The translations under genes were made by a program, and so were the position numbers. DNA of 64,000 nucleotides. It comes from Isochrysis galbana (lineage: Eukaryota; Haptophyta; Isochrysidales; Isochrysidaceae). The DNA lies in NCBI GenBank assembly GCA_018136815.1, contig CM030933.1, positions 3,459,144 through 3,523,143 of the forward strand, written 5' to 3'. Shown here one piece after another: positions 53,752-63,582 of this stretch (the stretch's first letter is position 1; every line of letters begins with the position of its first letter). Under the pieces are notes generated by a model. The model was not told the DNA's origin and made no database searches. It saw nothing but the letters and a program-made list of their open reading frames with translations.

Positions 53752-53927
53752 GCCCCGCCGCGTAGATGTCCTCCTTCGTCATGCAGGTGCATGCCCTCCG
53801 GCAGTTCTTTGGTACAAACCCTGGCAGCCAATTGGCGGCGGACATTGCGAACATGAACGCATGTGTGTGTGCCTGAGAGGGGGGACGCGAGGCGCCCCCC
53901 CATGCTGAACTAAGTATAAACTTAGTT
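53752..53927 (-). mobile_element. hairpin element carrying the dispersed 120-bp repeat (copy 2)
   Basis: On minus, hairpin H8 is followed by ATGGGGGGGC at 53903, and within 40 nt it enters the repeat shared with 29025-29148. The frame from the ATG is 96 codons (MGGRLASPLSGTHTCVHVRN). The other-strand frame of the repeat encodes SSFVMQVHALRQFFGTNPGS, so which strand was coding is unresolved. The 3' extent is unknown. Confidence 0.5.
53908..53927 (-). other. retroelement 5'-terminal hairpin H8
   Basis: On minus AACTAAG / TTTATA / CTTAGTT, identical to H2; spacer CAGC (4 nt), then ATGG at 53903. Confidence 0.75.
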
Positions 53928-54139
53928 GCGAGAAAGATGCCAAATATATGGAGCGATGACCCCTTACTGAGATAATTCCCAACGAGATCACTCAAATGCT
54001 GGGTGGCGCCTCCCTTCGACGGGTGGAGGCCTGGGGCATATGTACTCTTCATTTTTAAGCACAAGATCATCGTGCCCCCTCGTCGGTGGGGCTAACCCTC
54101 GCGCCTGGCGACGGGATCTCTCGACACCCCACACCTGCC

Positions 54140-55573
54140 TCACATTTTCGGAAGCAGTTTCAAGAAATCTTGTTTGGGCGGTGACCAACCAAAACGATCG
54201 CGCCAGACCGCCCCCATGATCTCTTCGTCACTCGTAAAGCAGGAGCTTGGATGTGAGAAGTTTTGGTTGAGCACCTCTTGTTTACAAAATGTTTTGGCTC
54301 CGGGTTTCTTACACCTGAGGGGTAGACGGCCTTGGTCTGCCGTGCGTGTGAGGGCGCTTGTCCTCAACACCCACTTGCAGCGCGTCCTCCCGGGACCTGA
54401 CTTCAAGGCCTTGTTACGCAACTTTCGATCTCCTCGGAGGCGTTTCATGGCAGCAAGCTCGGACATGAAACTAGAATCAAATCTAGCAATGTCCTCGCCA
54501 AGACGTCGGTTGGCTTCCGCGAATAGCAGCCCATCCACCGGCGCGACACGCTTGATGAGCTCACGACATTCCTCAAGATTTGGGCAACACTGCTTCAAGA
54601 TGCGAGCGCTTTCCTCGTGACGTCGTCGACTTGGGTCATAGCACCACCACCCCGCGGATACATTGGTGCAACCCGGCGGCTGCCGGGAATAAGCAAGGGC
54701 ACCGATCTCATACGGCCACCCAAGTTTGCGAAGCACCAGCAACGTCGACTCGTCATATCTCTCGGTTGTACCAACCACGTCATAAGAGGCCAGCATGGCC
54801 CACGCCTGCGCAGCCCGCTCGGAAGCGTTGCCTGCCGCCCATCTTCCCTGTATTGCCAAACGAATAGGATCATTCAAGCCAACCCTTATCACTGTATGCG
54901 CCCACCTGCAGTCCAGCAAGAGCTCTGCCTGCAAGTTTGGCGACGCGGCAGCCCACTCTGTGAAGTTACGTCCCAGATTGACCCGACCACGGAGCTGCTC
55001 AAATGCGACGGCCCATGTGTAGAAGGAGATATAGTGGTGGAGCGGCTCTCGTAAACGCACATGAAGCACCATCCGCATCGGCACTGACTGTGCCGCCCAC
55101 CGAGCGCGGAGGGCCACCAACTGGGCAAACCTCTCGACCCAGAGTAATTTCGGGTGATCGAGCCCCGTGTGGGCCTCGATGCACAGGCGCGGTGGCGCGT
55201 CGGCTCGTGTGAGAGTGCTCAGCTTCGCCAGCACCTTCTTCCACGTGGGAGTTTTCTGGGAATAGCCCCAGAAGAGGCAAAGCCCTGCGCGCTCGGCGGA
55301 CATGAGCAGCTCGCGGAAGGAGGTGCCCCCATTCTTTTCCAGATGACGGTCGAGCAGCAGCACCCCCGTACTTGGGCTCGGCAAGTCTTCTGCCGGCGAG
55401 ATGGGAGTGAGGGCGGAGTCCCTCATCGCACGGCGAAAGGAGGAGGGTGTCCAAGTTGAGATCTTTTGTAGACGTGTCAGCAGAGCTAATGCCGGAATGC
55501 TGGTGCGGCAACGTCGCTGGTTACCGTTTATCCCGACGCTAGAGTGCGCTAGCCGATCGATGTTACCTCTCAT
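54140..55573 (-). CDS. sulfotransferase-like protein (PAPS-dependent, carbohydrate type)
   Basis: 477 aa. LLDRHLEKNGGTSFRELLMS near residue 75-95 matches the 5'-phosphosulfate-binding loop (K-x-G-G-T-S) of membrane-type carbohydrate sulfotransferases. MVLHVRLREPLHHYISFYTW (~170-190) matches the 3'-phosphate-binding motif (R-x-x-x-R-E/D-P ... S-x-Y). A Cys-rich downstream part and a basic C-terminal third follow. This family (Sulfotransfer_2 type) transfers sulfate from PAPS to glycans in the Golgi lumen, so sulfated polysaccharide synthesis is a reasonable inference. No clear N-terminal membrane anchor is visible in this frame; the start at 55573 is therefore uncertain, and MRDSALTPISP further in is an alternative. 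Confidence 0.7.
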   Translation of the reverse strand: MRGNIDRLAHSSVGINGNQRRCRTSIPALALLTRLQKISTWTPSSFRRAMRDSALTPISPAEDLPSPSTGVLLLDRHLEKNGGTSFRELLMSAERAGLCLFWGYSQKTPTWKKVLAKLSTLTRADAPPRLCIEAHTGLDHPKLLWVERFAQLVALRARWAAQSVPMRMVLHVRLREPLHHYISFYTWAVAFEQLRGRVNLGRNFTEWAAASPNLQAELLLDCRWAHTVIRVGLNDPIRLAIQGRWAAGNASERAAQAWAMLASYDVVGTTERYDESTLLVLRKLGWPYEIGALAYSRQPPGCTNVSAGWWCYDPSRRRHEESARILKQCCPNLEECRELIKRVAPVDGLLFAEANRRLGEDIARFDSSFMSELAAMKRLRGDRKLRNKALKSGPGRTRCKWVLRTSALTRTADQGRLPLRCKKPGAKTFCKQEVLNQNFSHPSSCFTSDEEIMGAVWRDRFGWSPPKQDFLKLLPKM

Positions 55574-55632
55574 CTCCCAAGCCCAAAAATGGCAAAATGG
55601 CTCTAAAAATAGCGATTCATATGTCTAACACT

Positions 55633-55655
55633 GAGGTGTTAGATTCTAACACCTC
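55633..55655. other. 23-nt palindrome GAGGTGTTAGA-T-TCTAACACCTC
   Basis: A perfect 11+1+11 inverted repeat just upstream of the sulfotransferase start. Further CTAACAC units at 55678-55700 and GAGGTGTTAGA at about 55719-55729 form a local cluster. Confidence 0.85.
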
Positions 55656-55739
55656 TCCTCGCAAGGCTTGAGGCTTGTCTAACACTAACACTAACACCTA
55701 ACACGTCCTGAAGGTGAAGAGGTGTTAGAGACACCCAAA

Positions 55740-56056
55740 ATCCAAAATCCTCATATCTGATATCCTGATCTACTATTAGATCACAGTCACAGCCCCTGGT
55801 GCCCGGCCCGCGGCAGGCCCCATATATCATATATCTAGGAGCGGCCCAGCAGCAACTAGCGACCCAAATCGTTTGCGACGAGCGCCCGAAAAACGAAAAA
55901 GAACCCCCAAAAGACAATGACATGATATTCTTACCGCTTACCGCACTCGCGGCGCATGGAACCACTAAGACTGTGCTGGAGTCTGAAGTGCTGAATGGGG
56001 TTGATTCAGAGCTATGATGTTAGAACCTAATTGTTGCGGGTAAAGAGGGTAAAGGG
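55740..56056. other. intergenic, nothing recognised
   Basis: AT-rich sequence without a supported ORF. Confidence 0.4.
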
Positions 56057-56100
56057 TAGGGCGGTCAAACAGTGTTTTTTAATAACTAATAAGGGGTGAA
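56057..56100 (+). repeat. solo terminal repeat of the TAGGGCGGTCAAACAG family
   Basis: TAGGGCGGTCAAACAG then TGTTTTTTAATAACTAATAA, then GGGGTGAAAA, as at 44922. No partner end seen. Region 56101-56677 has a 27-bp patch (AGGTCGTTTGCCTTC.TTTGG) shared with 26693-26718 but no gene. Confidence 0.7.
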
Positions 56101-56677
56101 AAAATGACCATCTCAGAATTGAGGAAATTTGAGGATTTTTCACGGTAGAAAGTTCCCAATACACCCAACTAGCACATATCCAGGGTCCATTGGGACCCGG
56201 ACCCCCCCCTTGGGCCCCCACAACAAAACGTAAGGTCGTTTGCCTTCATTTGGTACCCGGTTGGAAAGGGCGCGCAGCCGCCCTTGCTGACCAAGCGGAA
56301 GAGGAGCATCCCTAAGAGGGGGTTGCCTCCCACAACCCCAACGCGGCAACCTGAGGAGGCCTCCCGCTTGGCCGAGACGGCAGCAACCTCGCTAGCCAAC
56401 TCCACCTCGCCCTGCCGCCGGCGGCGTCCCGCCTGGGTCGGGTGAAGGCCCTTGGTCGGGGTGGCTAGGGTGACAGCGGTGCTACCACCCTGCCGGACCG
56501 CGCCGCCTCGTAGCCGCTTCCCTTATGAGACGGGTCTGAAGAAGCCGCGCGACGTCCACCATGACATTGCGCTTTTGATGGCCTGGGTGGATGGGACTTC
56601 TTCTCGATGGTTGGAAACATTAGCCGAAGGGTGGCCCTGTGAATATAAACTCGTGAGAGTATGTACATGAACAAGGG

Positions 56678-56956
56678 ATGGTGCCGGTGTGGTTCGAGGC
56701 GTTCTGCATCGTGACGTCTGCGCTGATCTTCGCGCAAGGCCTTTGGGCTCGCAATGTCTTGATCGCGCTAGCAGGCATCGTGTCGCTCCTCTTCCGCACT
56801 CAGCGCATTCTCTTCGGAAACAGCTCTCTTCTATGGATTGACGTATCGGTGGCGTGCGCAGTCGTCGCCTACGCCGCGCTTTGTCTCGGGTTGGACGTGC
56901 GCGCACCTACCGTCTTCTTCTTGTTGAGTTGGGGCGCGTGGTCAGCACTAATAGGT
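56678..56956 (+). pseudogene. 3'-interrupted small membrane protein
   Basis: About 93 codons with three hydrophobic segments: VWFEAFCIVTSALIFAQGLW, ARNVLIALAGIVSLLFR, VACAVVAYAALCLGLDV and VFFLLSWGAWSALIGG. The frame runs straight into the LINE fragment at 56957 and stops at 57007, so the natural end is lost. No family recognised. Confidence 0.4.
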
Positions 56957-58229
56957 GGTGGGTCTGGTGCCCGCACCTCGTGTATTGTTCTTTTAAGCCC
57001 GGATTAACTAGCAGTTGGACGTCAGTGAGCCCATGCGAGGCAAGCGCCCTCGTGAGGGCTCTGCCTCCCGTATTTGCATAAGGGGTCGCCCCCGCGATGG
57101 GCCGGGTGTCTCTATGTATGTTCTCCACACAATTGAAATCGCCCGCTATAATGGTGTGAGAAAGTATTTCCGATGTCTCATGAAGGACTTTGATGTCTTC
57201 TTTTCGCTTATTAGGTCGAGCATTTAGATACACTGAGGCGAAAGATATTGTTTCATGTCCGATCTTAGCCTTTACTACTACCAGCCTTCCCGGGATAACT
57301 ACCGACCAAGATTCTACTACTACGTCGCTTCTGTCTCTTCTAATGGCTACCGCCACTCCGCTCCCAGGGTCGCCCCTAGACGCGGGGGATTGAAACCAGT
57401 CCCAGCCAAGGGACCTGGCCAAACCTCGCACCCTTAGGTGCCACCCATCGCTGTAATGGTGTAGTTCTTGCGCGTACAGAACATGGATCCCTCCTAGTCT
57501 CGCTTGCGCTAGAGTCGACGCTAATATATGTTTCGCTCCGTTCAAATTGTATGTCGCAATCTTTAAGTCACTACTATTCACCATGACGGTAAAGGCAACT
57601 AACTCCGTTCACGCAGTACCCTGGATAAGCCTTATTAGGTTTAAGATTGCATTTGACCATACAAGTTTGTTTGCCCGTGGTGGGATCCTTTACCCAACAT
57701 CCGGGGATGTCGTGACTGGAGGAGCATTGGACGATTTGACGTCCTTTCATGCGGTTGTTTTTGCATTCGCCCGCCATGAATCGGCGGCATGGCGCCGCCG
57801 CTCCAAGGCCCATGAGGGCCCTGTAGTCCATGGCGTTACTTGCGTCCCTTTGGCGCTTTCGTTGTTCTGCTTTCGCCTTATCTTGTTCGCATGTGCATTG
57901 GCGAAAGCTAACTTGGTTTTTACGGAGAAACGAGATAGCCCACGGCTTGTCGTATCCTTTGCAGCCTCCGGGGGCTCCATGGATGGCTAACTCCCCTTCA
58001 GGAGTCACACATTCCACTGATGATCGGACCGCATAGTCCAAGTTGAAATTTTCTCCGTCATCGAGAGTCACATGAAAGTTGCGAGGGAAACGGTGCCCTA
58101 AGGCCGACGTGTCCGTGTAAACATAAAAGTGCCAGATGGGACGCTTGCCGGACTCAACTTTCGTGATACCTTCGAGTGAGGTTTTGGCTCGCTGTTGGTT
58201 GCCCCTTAGCACGTGGAAACCCTCGCGCT
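56957..58229 (-). mobile_element. internal fragment of the two-ORF non-LTR retrotransposon
   Basis: It contains the second half of ORF1 (58212 to 57574; GITKVESGKRPIWHFYVYTD ... CLYRHGE) and the EEP domain of ORF2 (57584 down to about 56957; IATYNLNGAKHILASTLAQA). Both breaks are abrupt: in ORF1 at the codons for ALEREGF, and in ORF2 at CGHQTH. The ORF1/ORF2 overlap is kept as ATGGTGAATAG with a TAG stop. The copy is more diverged than the other two yet both frames remain open, so it represents an older, separate lineage. Confidence 0.85.
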
Positions 58230-58539
58230 ATCGCCTGTTGGCGACCTGCAGCCCCCTGAGTACCCCCAAGCCCCGAGTCTTCCGAGTCATCCTTTCGAGT
58301 CTACGAGTCCCTACGAGTCCCAATCAAGCGGTATCTGCTCGCCGCGCCCTTCCCTACATCCTCCGTCCCTCCGATTCGCGTTCCGTGCCACTTCCCCGTC
58401 CATTTCACATGCCCGTCATTTGCCCTCCCCGTTCCCCCGATGAGCCCGTCCCGGGCTCCCCGGGTGAGCCGTGCGCCGCGCTAGCCGCCGGTGCGCCTCC
58501 GCGGCTCGTTTCCGCTGAGGAAACGAGCTTCGCTCCGAC
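58230..58539. other. spacer, nothing recognised
   Basis: CGAGTC-rich sequence. The segment 58515-58538 (GGAAACGAGCTTCGCTCCGA) is the reverse complement of 14486-14505, both next to family-1 MITE ends. Confidence 0.5.
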
Positions 58540-58725
58540 AGTATTTGGCCGGAGGCCAAACACATATGTATTTGGCTGTATTTGAAGCGCGTCCTGGGTC
58601 CTGGGTTGTAGGTTGTAGGCCTCGAATGTATTTGAAATGTATTTGGCCGGAGGCCGAATACATCTGTATTATGGCTGTATATAGTATATAGTTGGAAGCC
58701 CCCAGCACCGTCTTTCCCATCTAGG
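58540..58725 (+). mobile_element. MITE-like family 1, right part
   Basis: GTATTTGGCCGGAGGCCAAA onward is colinear with 4097-4253, including GAAGCGCGTCCTGGG and the right end TTTCCCATCTAGG. The left inverted repeat is missing. Confidence 0.75.
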
Positions 58726-58760
58726 CTCTCTCTTGCCGTCTCTATTTCCTGGGAAGAGGA

Positions 58761-59908
58761 CATAAACTATTGTTATAGTTTGAACTATGGAGCGTGCCGC
58801 GACCGCTCCCGAGCCCCAGGCGACCCTCGCCACCACGCCCCACCTGGGACGCCCCATGCCGCCCGAGGCGGCTCGTCAGAAAGCCCTCTCAGAGCCCATC
58901 CAGCCCATCCAAACCACACCCGCGCAGGCGCGCGGGGTGGCGAGCACTGGCACCGAACTGGTTGCCACCATGGCTCTGCGTAGCATGCAGGGGGTCTTTG
59001 AGACCCCCTCCAACAGTGGGAAACCCTCCCACCCCAAGAGCACCTCATGTGGGAGGGCAGCTCTGCTGCCCTCCCCATGGTGGAAACCTCTACCATCAGT
59101 GCACCCATCATGGGAGGGCACTTCACAACCATCAATCTTCCCTGGAGAGCACCCCATGCCTCTGTTTCCTGTTTCCCAACTTGTTGACACACTTGTTTTC
59201 TTCACCCCACTCTTGTGGGCCACAAGTACCTACAGCGCAGTGCCCTGCCTTGGGCCCTCTTTCAACACTAGACTCCCTCTCCCACTCCCCCTTCACACCA
59301 CAACCAACCCAAACCGCACGAATCCCCTCACCCTCTGTTTCAAGCACCAAAAACTTCAACTCAAGACCCATGTTGATACACTTATCGTTTTCACCCCACT
59401 CTTGTGGGCCACAACTACCTACAACTCAATGCCCTTTGGGCCCTCTTCCAATACTTGAATCCCTCTCCCACTCCCTCTTCCAACTACAACCAACCCAAGA
59501 AGCACAAACCCCCTCGTCCTTTGTTTCAAGCACCAATAATTTCGACTCAAGACAAGAGGGAGGACATGTCCTGAGGCGGCGTCGCTGCCCATGCCTAGCG
59601 CAAGGGTATAGCGCCCCCACTCAGACATCTCCTTCCCCACAGCTCCTCTCTGAGGAGTTGCTCCTCTCCCTCCCATTAGGCCCCCTTGCCTGCGAGACCA
59701 GAACAGGATCCTTGCGTAGGGGGCTGTCTGAGTGTGGAGGGAGGGGCGCTCTGGCTAGCGCAGGTAGAAAGCTAGTGAAGAGCTGGGTGGCATAAGGGGG
59801 GAAGGGTGCTTGCGCTTGCCGCGGCAGGGTGTCCTGTCTTGAGTGAGCGCTAGTCCCGTTCCTTTGCCGCGCCGCGACCCATAAAAAGTTGTTAAAAATT
59901 TAAAAATT
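58761..59908 (+). mobile_element. 1.15-kb short retroelement, complete copy A
   Basis: Flanked by an 18-bp direct repeat TATTTCCTGGGAAGAGGA at 58743-58760 and 59909-59926. It starts 3 nt before hairpin H9; the ATG at 58787 opens MERAATAPEPQATLATTPHL. The frame is 223 codons in this copy, with the rest in another frame (1-nt shift). The interior has two ~193-bp tandem units (59177-59369, 59370-59556). The 3' end is CGCGACCCATAAAAAGTTGT followed by TAAAAATTTA. There is no RT or endonuclease: a non-autonomous element. Confidence 0.9.
58764..58781 (+). other. retroelement 5'-terminal hairpin H9
   Basis: AAACTAT / TGTT / ATAGTTT; spacer GAACT; ATGG at 58787. It starts 3 nt from the element end. 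Confidence 0.9.
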
Positions 59909-60159
59909 TATTTCCTGGGAAGAGGAAGCGAGGCCCCTCCCCCCCCGCGGGAGCGAGGCTCGTGCCCTCCCCCGGCCCCCCCTCGGCCCCTTCCGTTTCT
60001 CTCCGGTTTTCTTCTTCGAGGGGGGGAAGAGAGAGAGAGAGAGGACTTTCGACGACGACGGGTGCGCCGCTCTTTCGGTGGGCGCGCACAGAAATACTCT
60101 TGTACACTCACCCAATTTCTCTCTCTCCCCTCTCCCGCCGCCGGGGCCCCTCGCCCCTC

Positions 60160-60175
60160 TCTCTCTTCTTCTCCT

Positions 60176-60228
<53 letters not shown>

Positions 60229-60241
60229 TCTCTTCTCTCTC

Positions 60242-60281
<40 letters not shown>

Positions 60282-60310
60282 TTTCTCCCTCTTTCTCCCT
60301 CTTCTCTCTC
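60160..60310. repeat. (CT)n microsatellite in the leader of the aminotransferase gene
   Basis: CT repeat with CTTT and GTCT interruptions, about 50 nt upstream of the chosen start codon. Confidence 0.9.
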
Positions 60311-60363
60311 CTCCCCTCTCACGAGGTCTCTCCCTCCCTCCGGCCATCCCCCGTCGCCGTCCG

Positions 60364-61860
60364 ATGCGTGGCCTCTCCCGCAACCGCCTCCACCTCTCTC
60401 CCCCCTCTCTTCCTCTGTGGCGACCGGGCGCGGGGGCGCGAGGGCTGTGCATCGTCGGACCTCGCTTCACACCCGTCGTCCAGGCGCTCCCTAGCATCGT
60501 TCCCTTTGTGGCGCCAGAGGAGCAGGAGCGAGTTCGCGGCACTCCTTTTGCGGCGAGGCTCGGAGCGAATGAATCGAGCTTTGGACCTTCTCCCGCGGCG
60601 CTCGAGGCGATGCAGGCGGCAGCGGCGGACGTGTGGATGTACGGTGACCCCAAGTCACACGAGCTACGCCTCGCGCTCGCTCAACACCACTCGGTCTCGC
60701 CCGCCAACATTGTGGTGGGAGAGGGAGTCGATGGGATGCTCAAGTACACCGCGCAGCTGCTCATCGGGCCGGGAGACGTCGTCGTCGCGAGCAAGGGCAC
60801 GTACCCAACGCTCAATTACTTCGTGGCTGGCAGCGGTGGTCTGGTGCACACCGTCCCCTATGGTAGCGATGACCGGCACGATGTGGACGCCCTGGTCAAC
60901 AAGGTGCGCTATGATGGCCATCGCCTTCCACCCTCGGCATGCCCGACTGCCGCGGGGCGCGTCCCGACGTGCGCTTGATTGGCCCCTCTAGCTTCCTGGC
61001 CACAGTAAACCTCGCCCGGCTTGCCACAGGCGGTTGAGACGAACGCCAAGATCTTGTACCTGGTCAACCCAGACAACCCATCGGGAACGACCCTCGACTC
61101 GCATCAGATCGAGCAATTAATTGAGAGCTTGCCACCTGCCTGCTTGCTCCTGCTCGACGAGGTGAGCCAACCATCTCTGTCTCGTGCAGGCCGGCCTCTC
61201 ACGCCAGCACCCGGTGTGAGCACGAGTTGGCGGTATGGCGTTGTGGTGCGAGCCCCGCGTCGCACGTTGCGCTGTAGTGCTAACTGGCCTTGCTCGCTTT
61301 TGCAGGCATATCTCGAGCTCGCCCCCCCAGAGTCCGTCCCCTTGGTTGCAGCCGATGACCTGCGCGTCCTCCGGCTGCGGACCTTTTCCAAGGCATACGG
61401 GCTCGCGGGAGCACGCATCGGCTATGCCATCGGGGCCCTGGAGATAGTCTCGGCATTCGACAAAATACGCAATCACTTCGGGATTGGGCGCATCTCGCAG
61501 GCTGGCGCGCTGGCGGCCTTGCTTGACCAGGACTACTTGAGTGAGGTCCGCGAGCGCGTTGAGGAGTCGCGCTACACTCTGAACGAGACCGCACGCGCGT
61601 GCGGCCTCCACCCGCTGCCGTCCGCCACAAACTTTGTTACCATGGACTGTGGCCGCGACGCCGCCTTTGCGCGTGCAGTGGTCGCCGCGCTCGTGGAGAG
61701 AGACATCTTCGTGCGTATGCCTGGGGCGGCGCCGCTCGATCGCTGCATTCGGGTCTCATGCGCTGGTCACCGTGAGATGGAACTTTTTAAGATAGCTCTG
61801 CCCTCGGCCGTGGACGTGGCCATCACGTCGCACGCCAGCCACCTTTCGCACGGCAAGTGA
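60364..61860 (+). CDS. hisC/HIS5: histidinol-phosphate aminotransferase (three exons)
   Basis: Exons 60364-60903, 61030-61161 and 61306-61860 give about 408 aa. Introns of 126 and 144 nt are both phase 0 with GT..AG ends. A PLP-dependent class I/II aminotransferase (EC 2.6.1.9), converting imidazole-acetol phosphate to histidinol phosphate in histidine synthesis. Motifs: RLGANESSFGPSPAALEAMQ (substrate-end NES/NE motif), GDPKSHELRLALA, YLVNPDNPSGT, LLDE/AYLEL (PLP-pyridine Asp and Tyr, split by intron 2), RTFSKAYGLAGARIGYAIG (Schiff-base Lys) and DRCIRVSCAG (carboxylate Arg). The start MRGLSRNRLHLSP was chosen because upstream codons are CT repeat; the Arg/Ser-rich first 40 residues fit a plastid transit peptide. 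A complete short retroelement ends 450 nt upstream. Confidence 0.9.
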
Positions 61861-62414
61861 AAGCCGGAGGGAGAAGGCGGAGTCAGGGCTCTCCGCCGGC
61901 GTGCTGTCAGTGCGAGCGTGCCTAAAACTCCACGGTCGTCCTGAGCACCACAGCCGCCACAATGCGCGTGGCACAGCCGACCCGCCGTACATTAGCATAT
62001 GAGGTTGAGGTGCCAGCCAGTACTGGCTAAGGGCCAAAACACCCTTGAGCGAGCCTCAACGAAAGGCAACAAGCGCCGGGCTCGCCTCCCAGTTTTCTTC
62101 ATGATCTCCCTTGCGATCATTCCAAGCCGTCTCGTTGCTATAGACGACAGCAGGGAAAGCTCAAAATGTGAGTCCTCTACTTGTGCTGCAGAAGCACAGC
62201 TGGGTGGGTGGCGTAGCGTCGGATTTTGGCTAGCCGGGCCTACCCCGGCAGGCCTCACAGCCATCCGCTTTAATCAATGCTCAATACAGAGCCGTGTGCT
62301 GCTGTGGCCACATGTGCTTCCTAGCTCCTAGCTCCCTCCCGTTCACCAACTTTGCAGCCCGACCTCACCCTCACCAAACCCAAACTCGACCAAAGAAAGT
62401 TCTTGAATGCCATA
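61861..62414. other. intergenic, nothing recognised
   Basis: No supported gene or repeat. Confidence 0.5.
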
Positions 62415-62431
62415 CTGCTAACTACTAACTA

Positions 62432-63565
62432 AATTTTTAACAAATTTTTATGGGTCGCGGCGCGGCAAAGGAACGGGACTAGCGCGCACACAAGACAGGA
62501 CTCCCTGCCGCGGCGAGCGCAAGCACCCTTCCCCCTTATGCCACCCAGCACTTCACTAGCTTACTACCTGCGCTAGCCGGAGCACCCCTCCCTCCACACT
62601 CAAGCAGCCCCCCACGCCAGGATCCTGTTTTGGTCTCGCAGGCAAGGGGGCCTAATGGGAGGGTGAGGAGCAACTCCTCAAAGAGGAGCTTTGGGGAAGG
62701 AGATGTTTGAGTGGGGGCGCTATACCCTTGCGCTAGGCATGGGCAGCGACGCCGCCTCAAAACATGTCCTCCCTCTGGTCTTGAGTCGAAATTTTTGGTG
62801 TTTGAATCCGAGGGCGAGGGGGTTTGTGCTTCTTGGGTTGGTTGTAGTGGGATGAGGGAGTGGGAGATGGAGTGAAGTGTTGAAAGAGGGCCCAAGGCAG
62901 GGCACTGAGTTGTAGGTACTTGTGGCCCACAAGCGTGGGGTGAAAACGAAAAGTGTATCAACATGTGTCTTGAATTGAAATTTTTGGTGCTTTGAACAGA
63001 GGGCGGGGGGGTTCGTGCCGTTTGGGTTGGTTGAAGTGTGAAGGGGGAGTGGGAGAGGGAGTCTTGTGTTGAGAGAGGGCCCAAGGCAGGGCACTGAGTG
63101 ATTGGTACTAGTGGCCCACAAGAGTGGGGTGAAGACGAGAAGTGAGTCAACAAGTTGGAAAACAGAGGCATGGGGTGCTCTCCGTATGGGGTTGATGGTT
63201 GTGAAGTGCCCTCCCATGTTGGGTGCACTGATGGTAGAGGTTTCCACCATGGGGAGGGCAGCTGAGCTGCCCTCCCACATGAGGTGCTCTTGGGGTGGGA
63301 GGGTTTCCCACTGTTGGAGGGGGTCTCCAAGACCCCCTGCATGATGCGCAGAGCCATGGTGGCAACCTGTTCGGTGCCAGTGCTCGCCACCCCGCGCGCT
63401 TGCGCGGGTGTGGTTTGGATGGGTTGGATGGGCTCTGAGAGGGCTTTCTGACGAGCCGCCTCGGGCGGCGTGGGGCGTCCCAGGTGGGGCGCGGTGGCGA
63501 GGGTCGCCTGGGGCTCGGGAGCGGTCGCGGCACGCTCCATAGTTCAAACTATAACAATAGTTTTC
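62432..63565 (-). mobile_element. 1.13-kb short retroelement, complete copy B
   Basis: Flanked by the 17-bp direct repeat CTGCTAACTACTAACTA (62415-62431 and 63566-63582). Same family as 58761-59908: hairpin H10, then ATG, and 3' end CGCGACCCATAAAAATTTGT followed by TAAAAATT. Here the single frame from the ATG (63540 to 62536) is open for 334 codons, MERAATAPEPQATLATAPHL to KLVKCWVA, Pro/Ser/Thr-rich without recognised domain, with the two internal ~190-bp units encoding SPHSCGPLVPITQCPALGPL and SPHACGPQVPTTQCPALGPL. Confidence 0.9.
63546..63563 (-). other. retroelement 5'-terminal hairpin H10
   Basis: AAACTAT / TGTT / ATAGTTT on minus; spacer GAACT; ATGG at 63540. It starts 2 nt from the element end. 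Confidence 0.9.
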
Positions 63566-63582
63566 CTGCTAACTACTAACTA

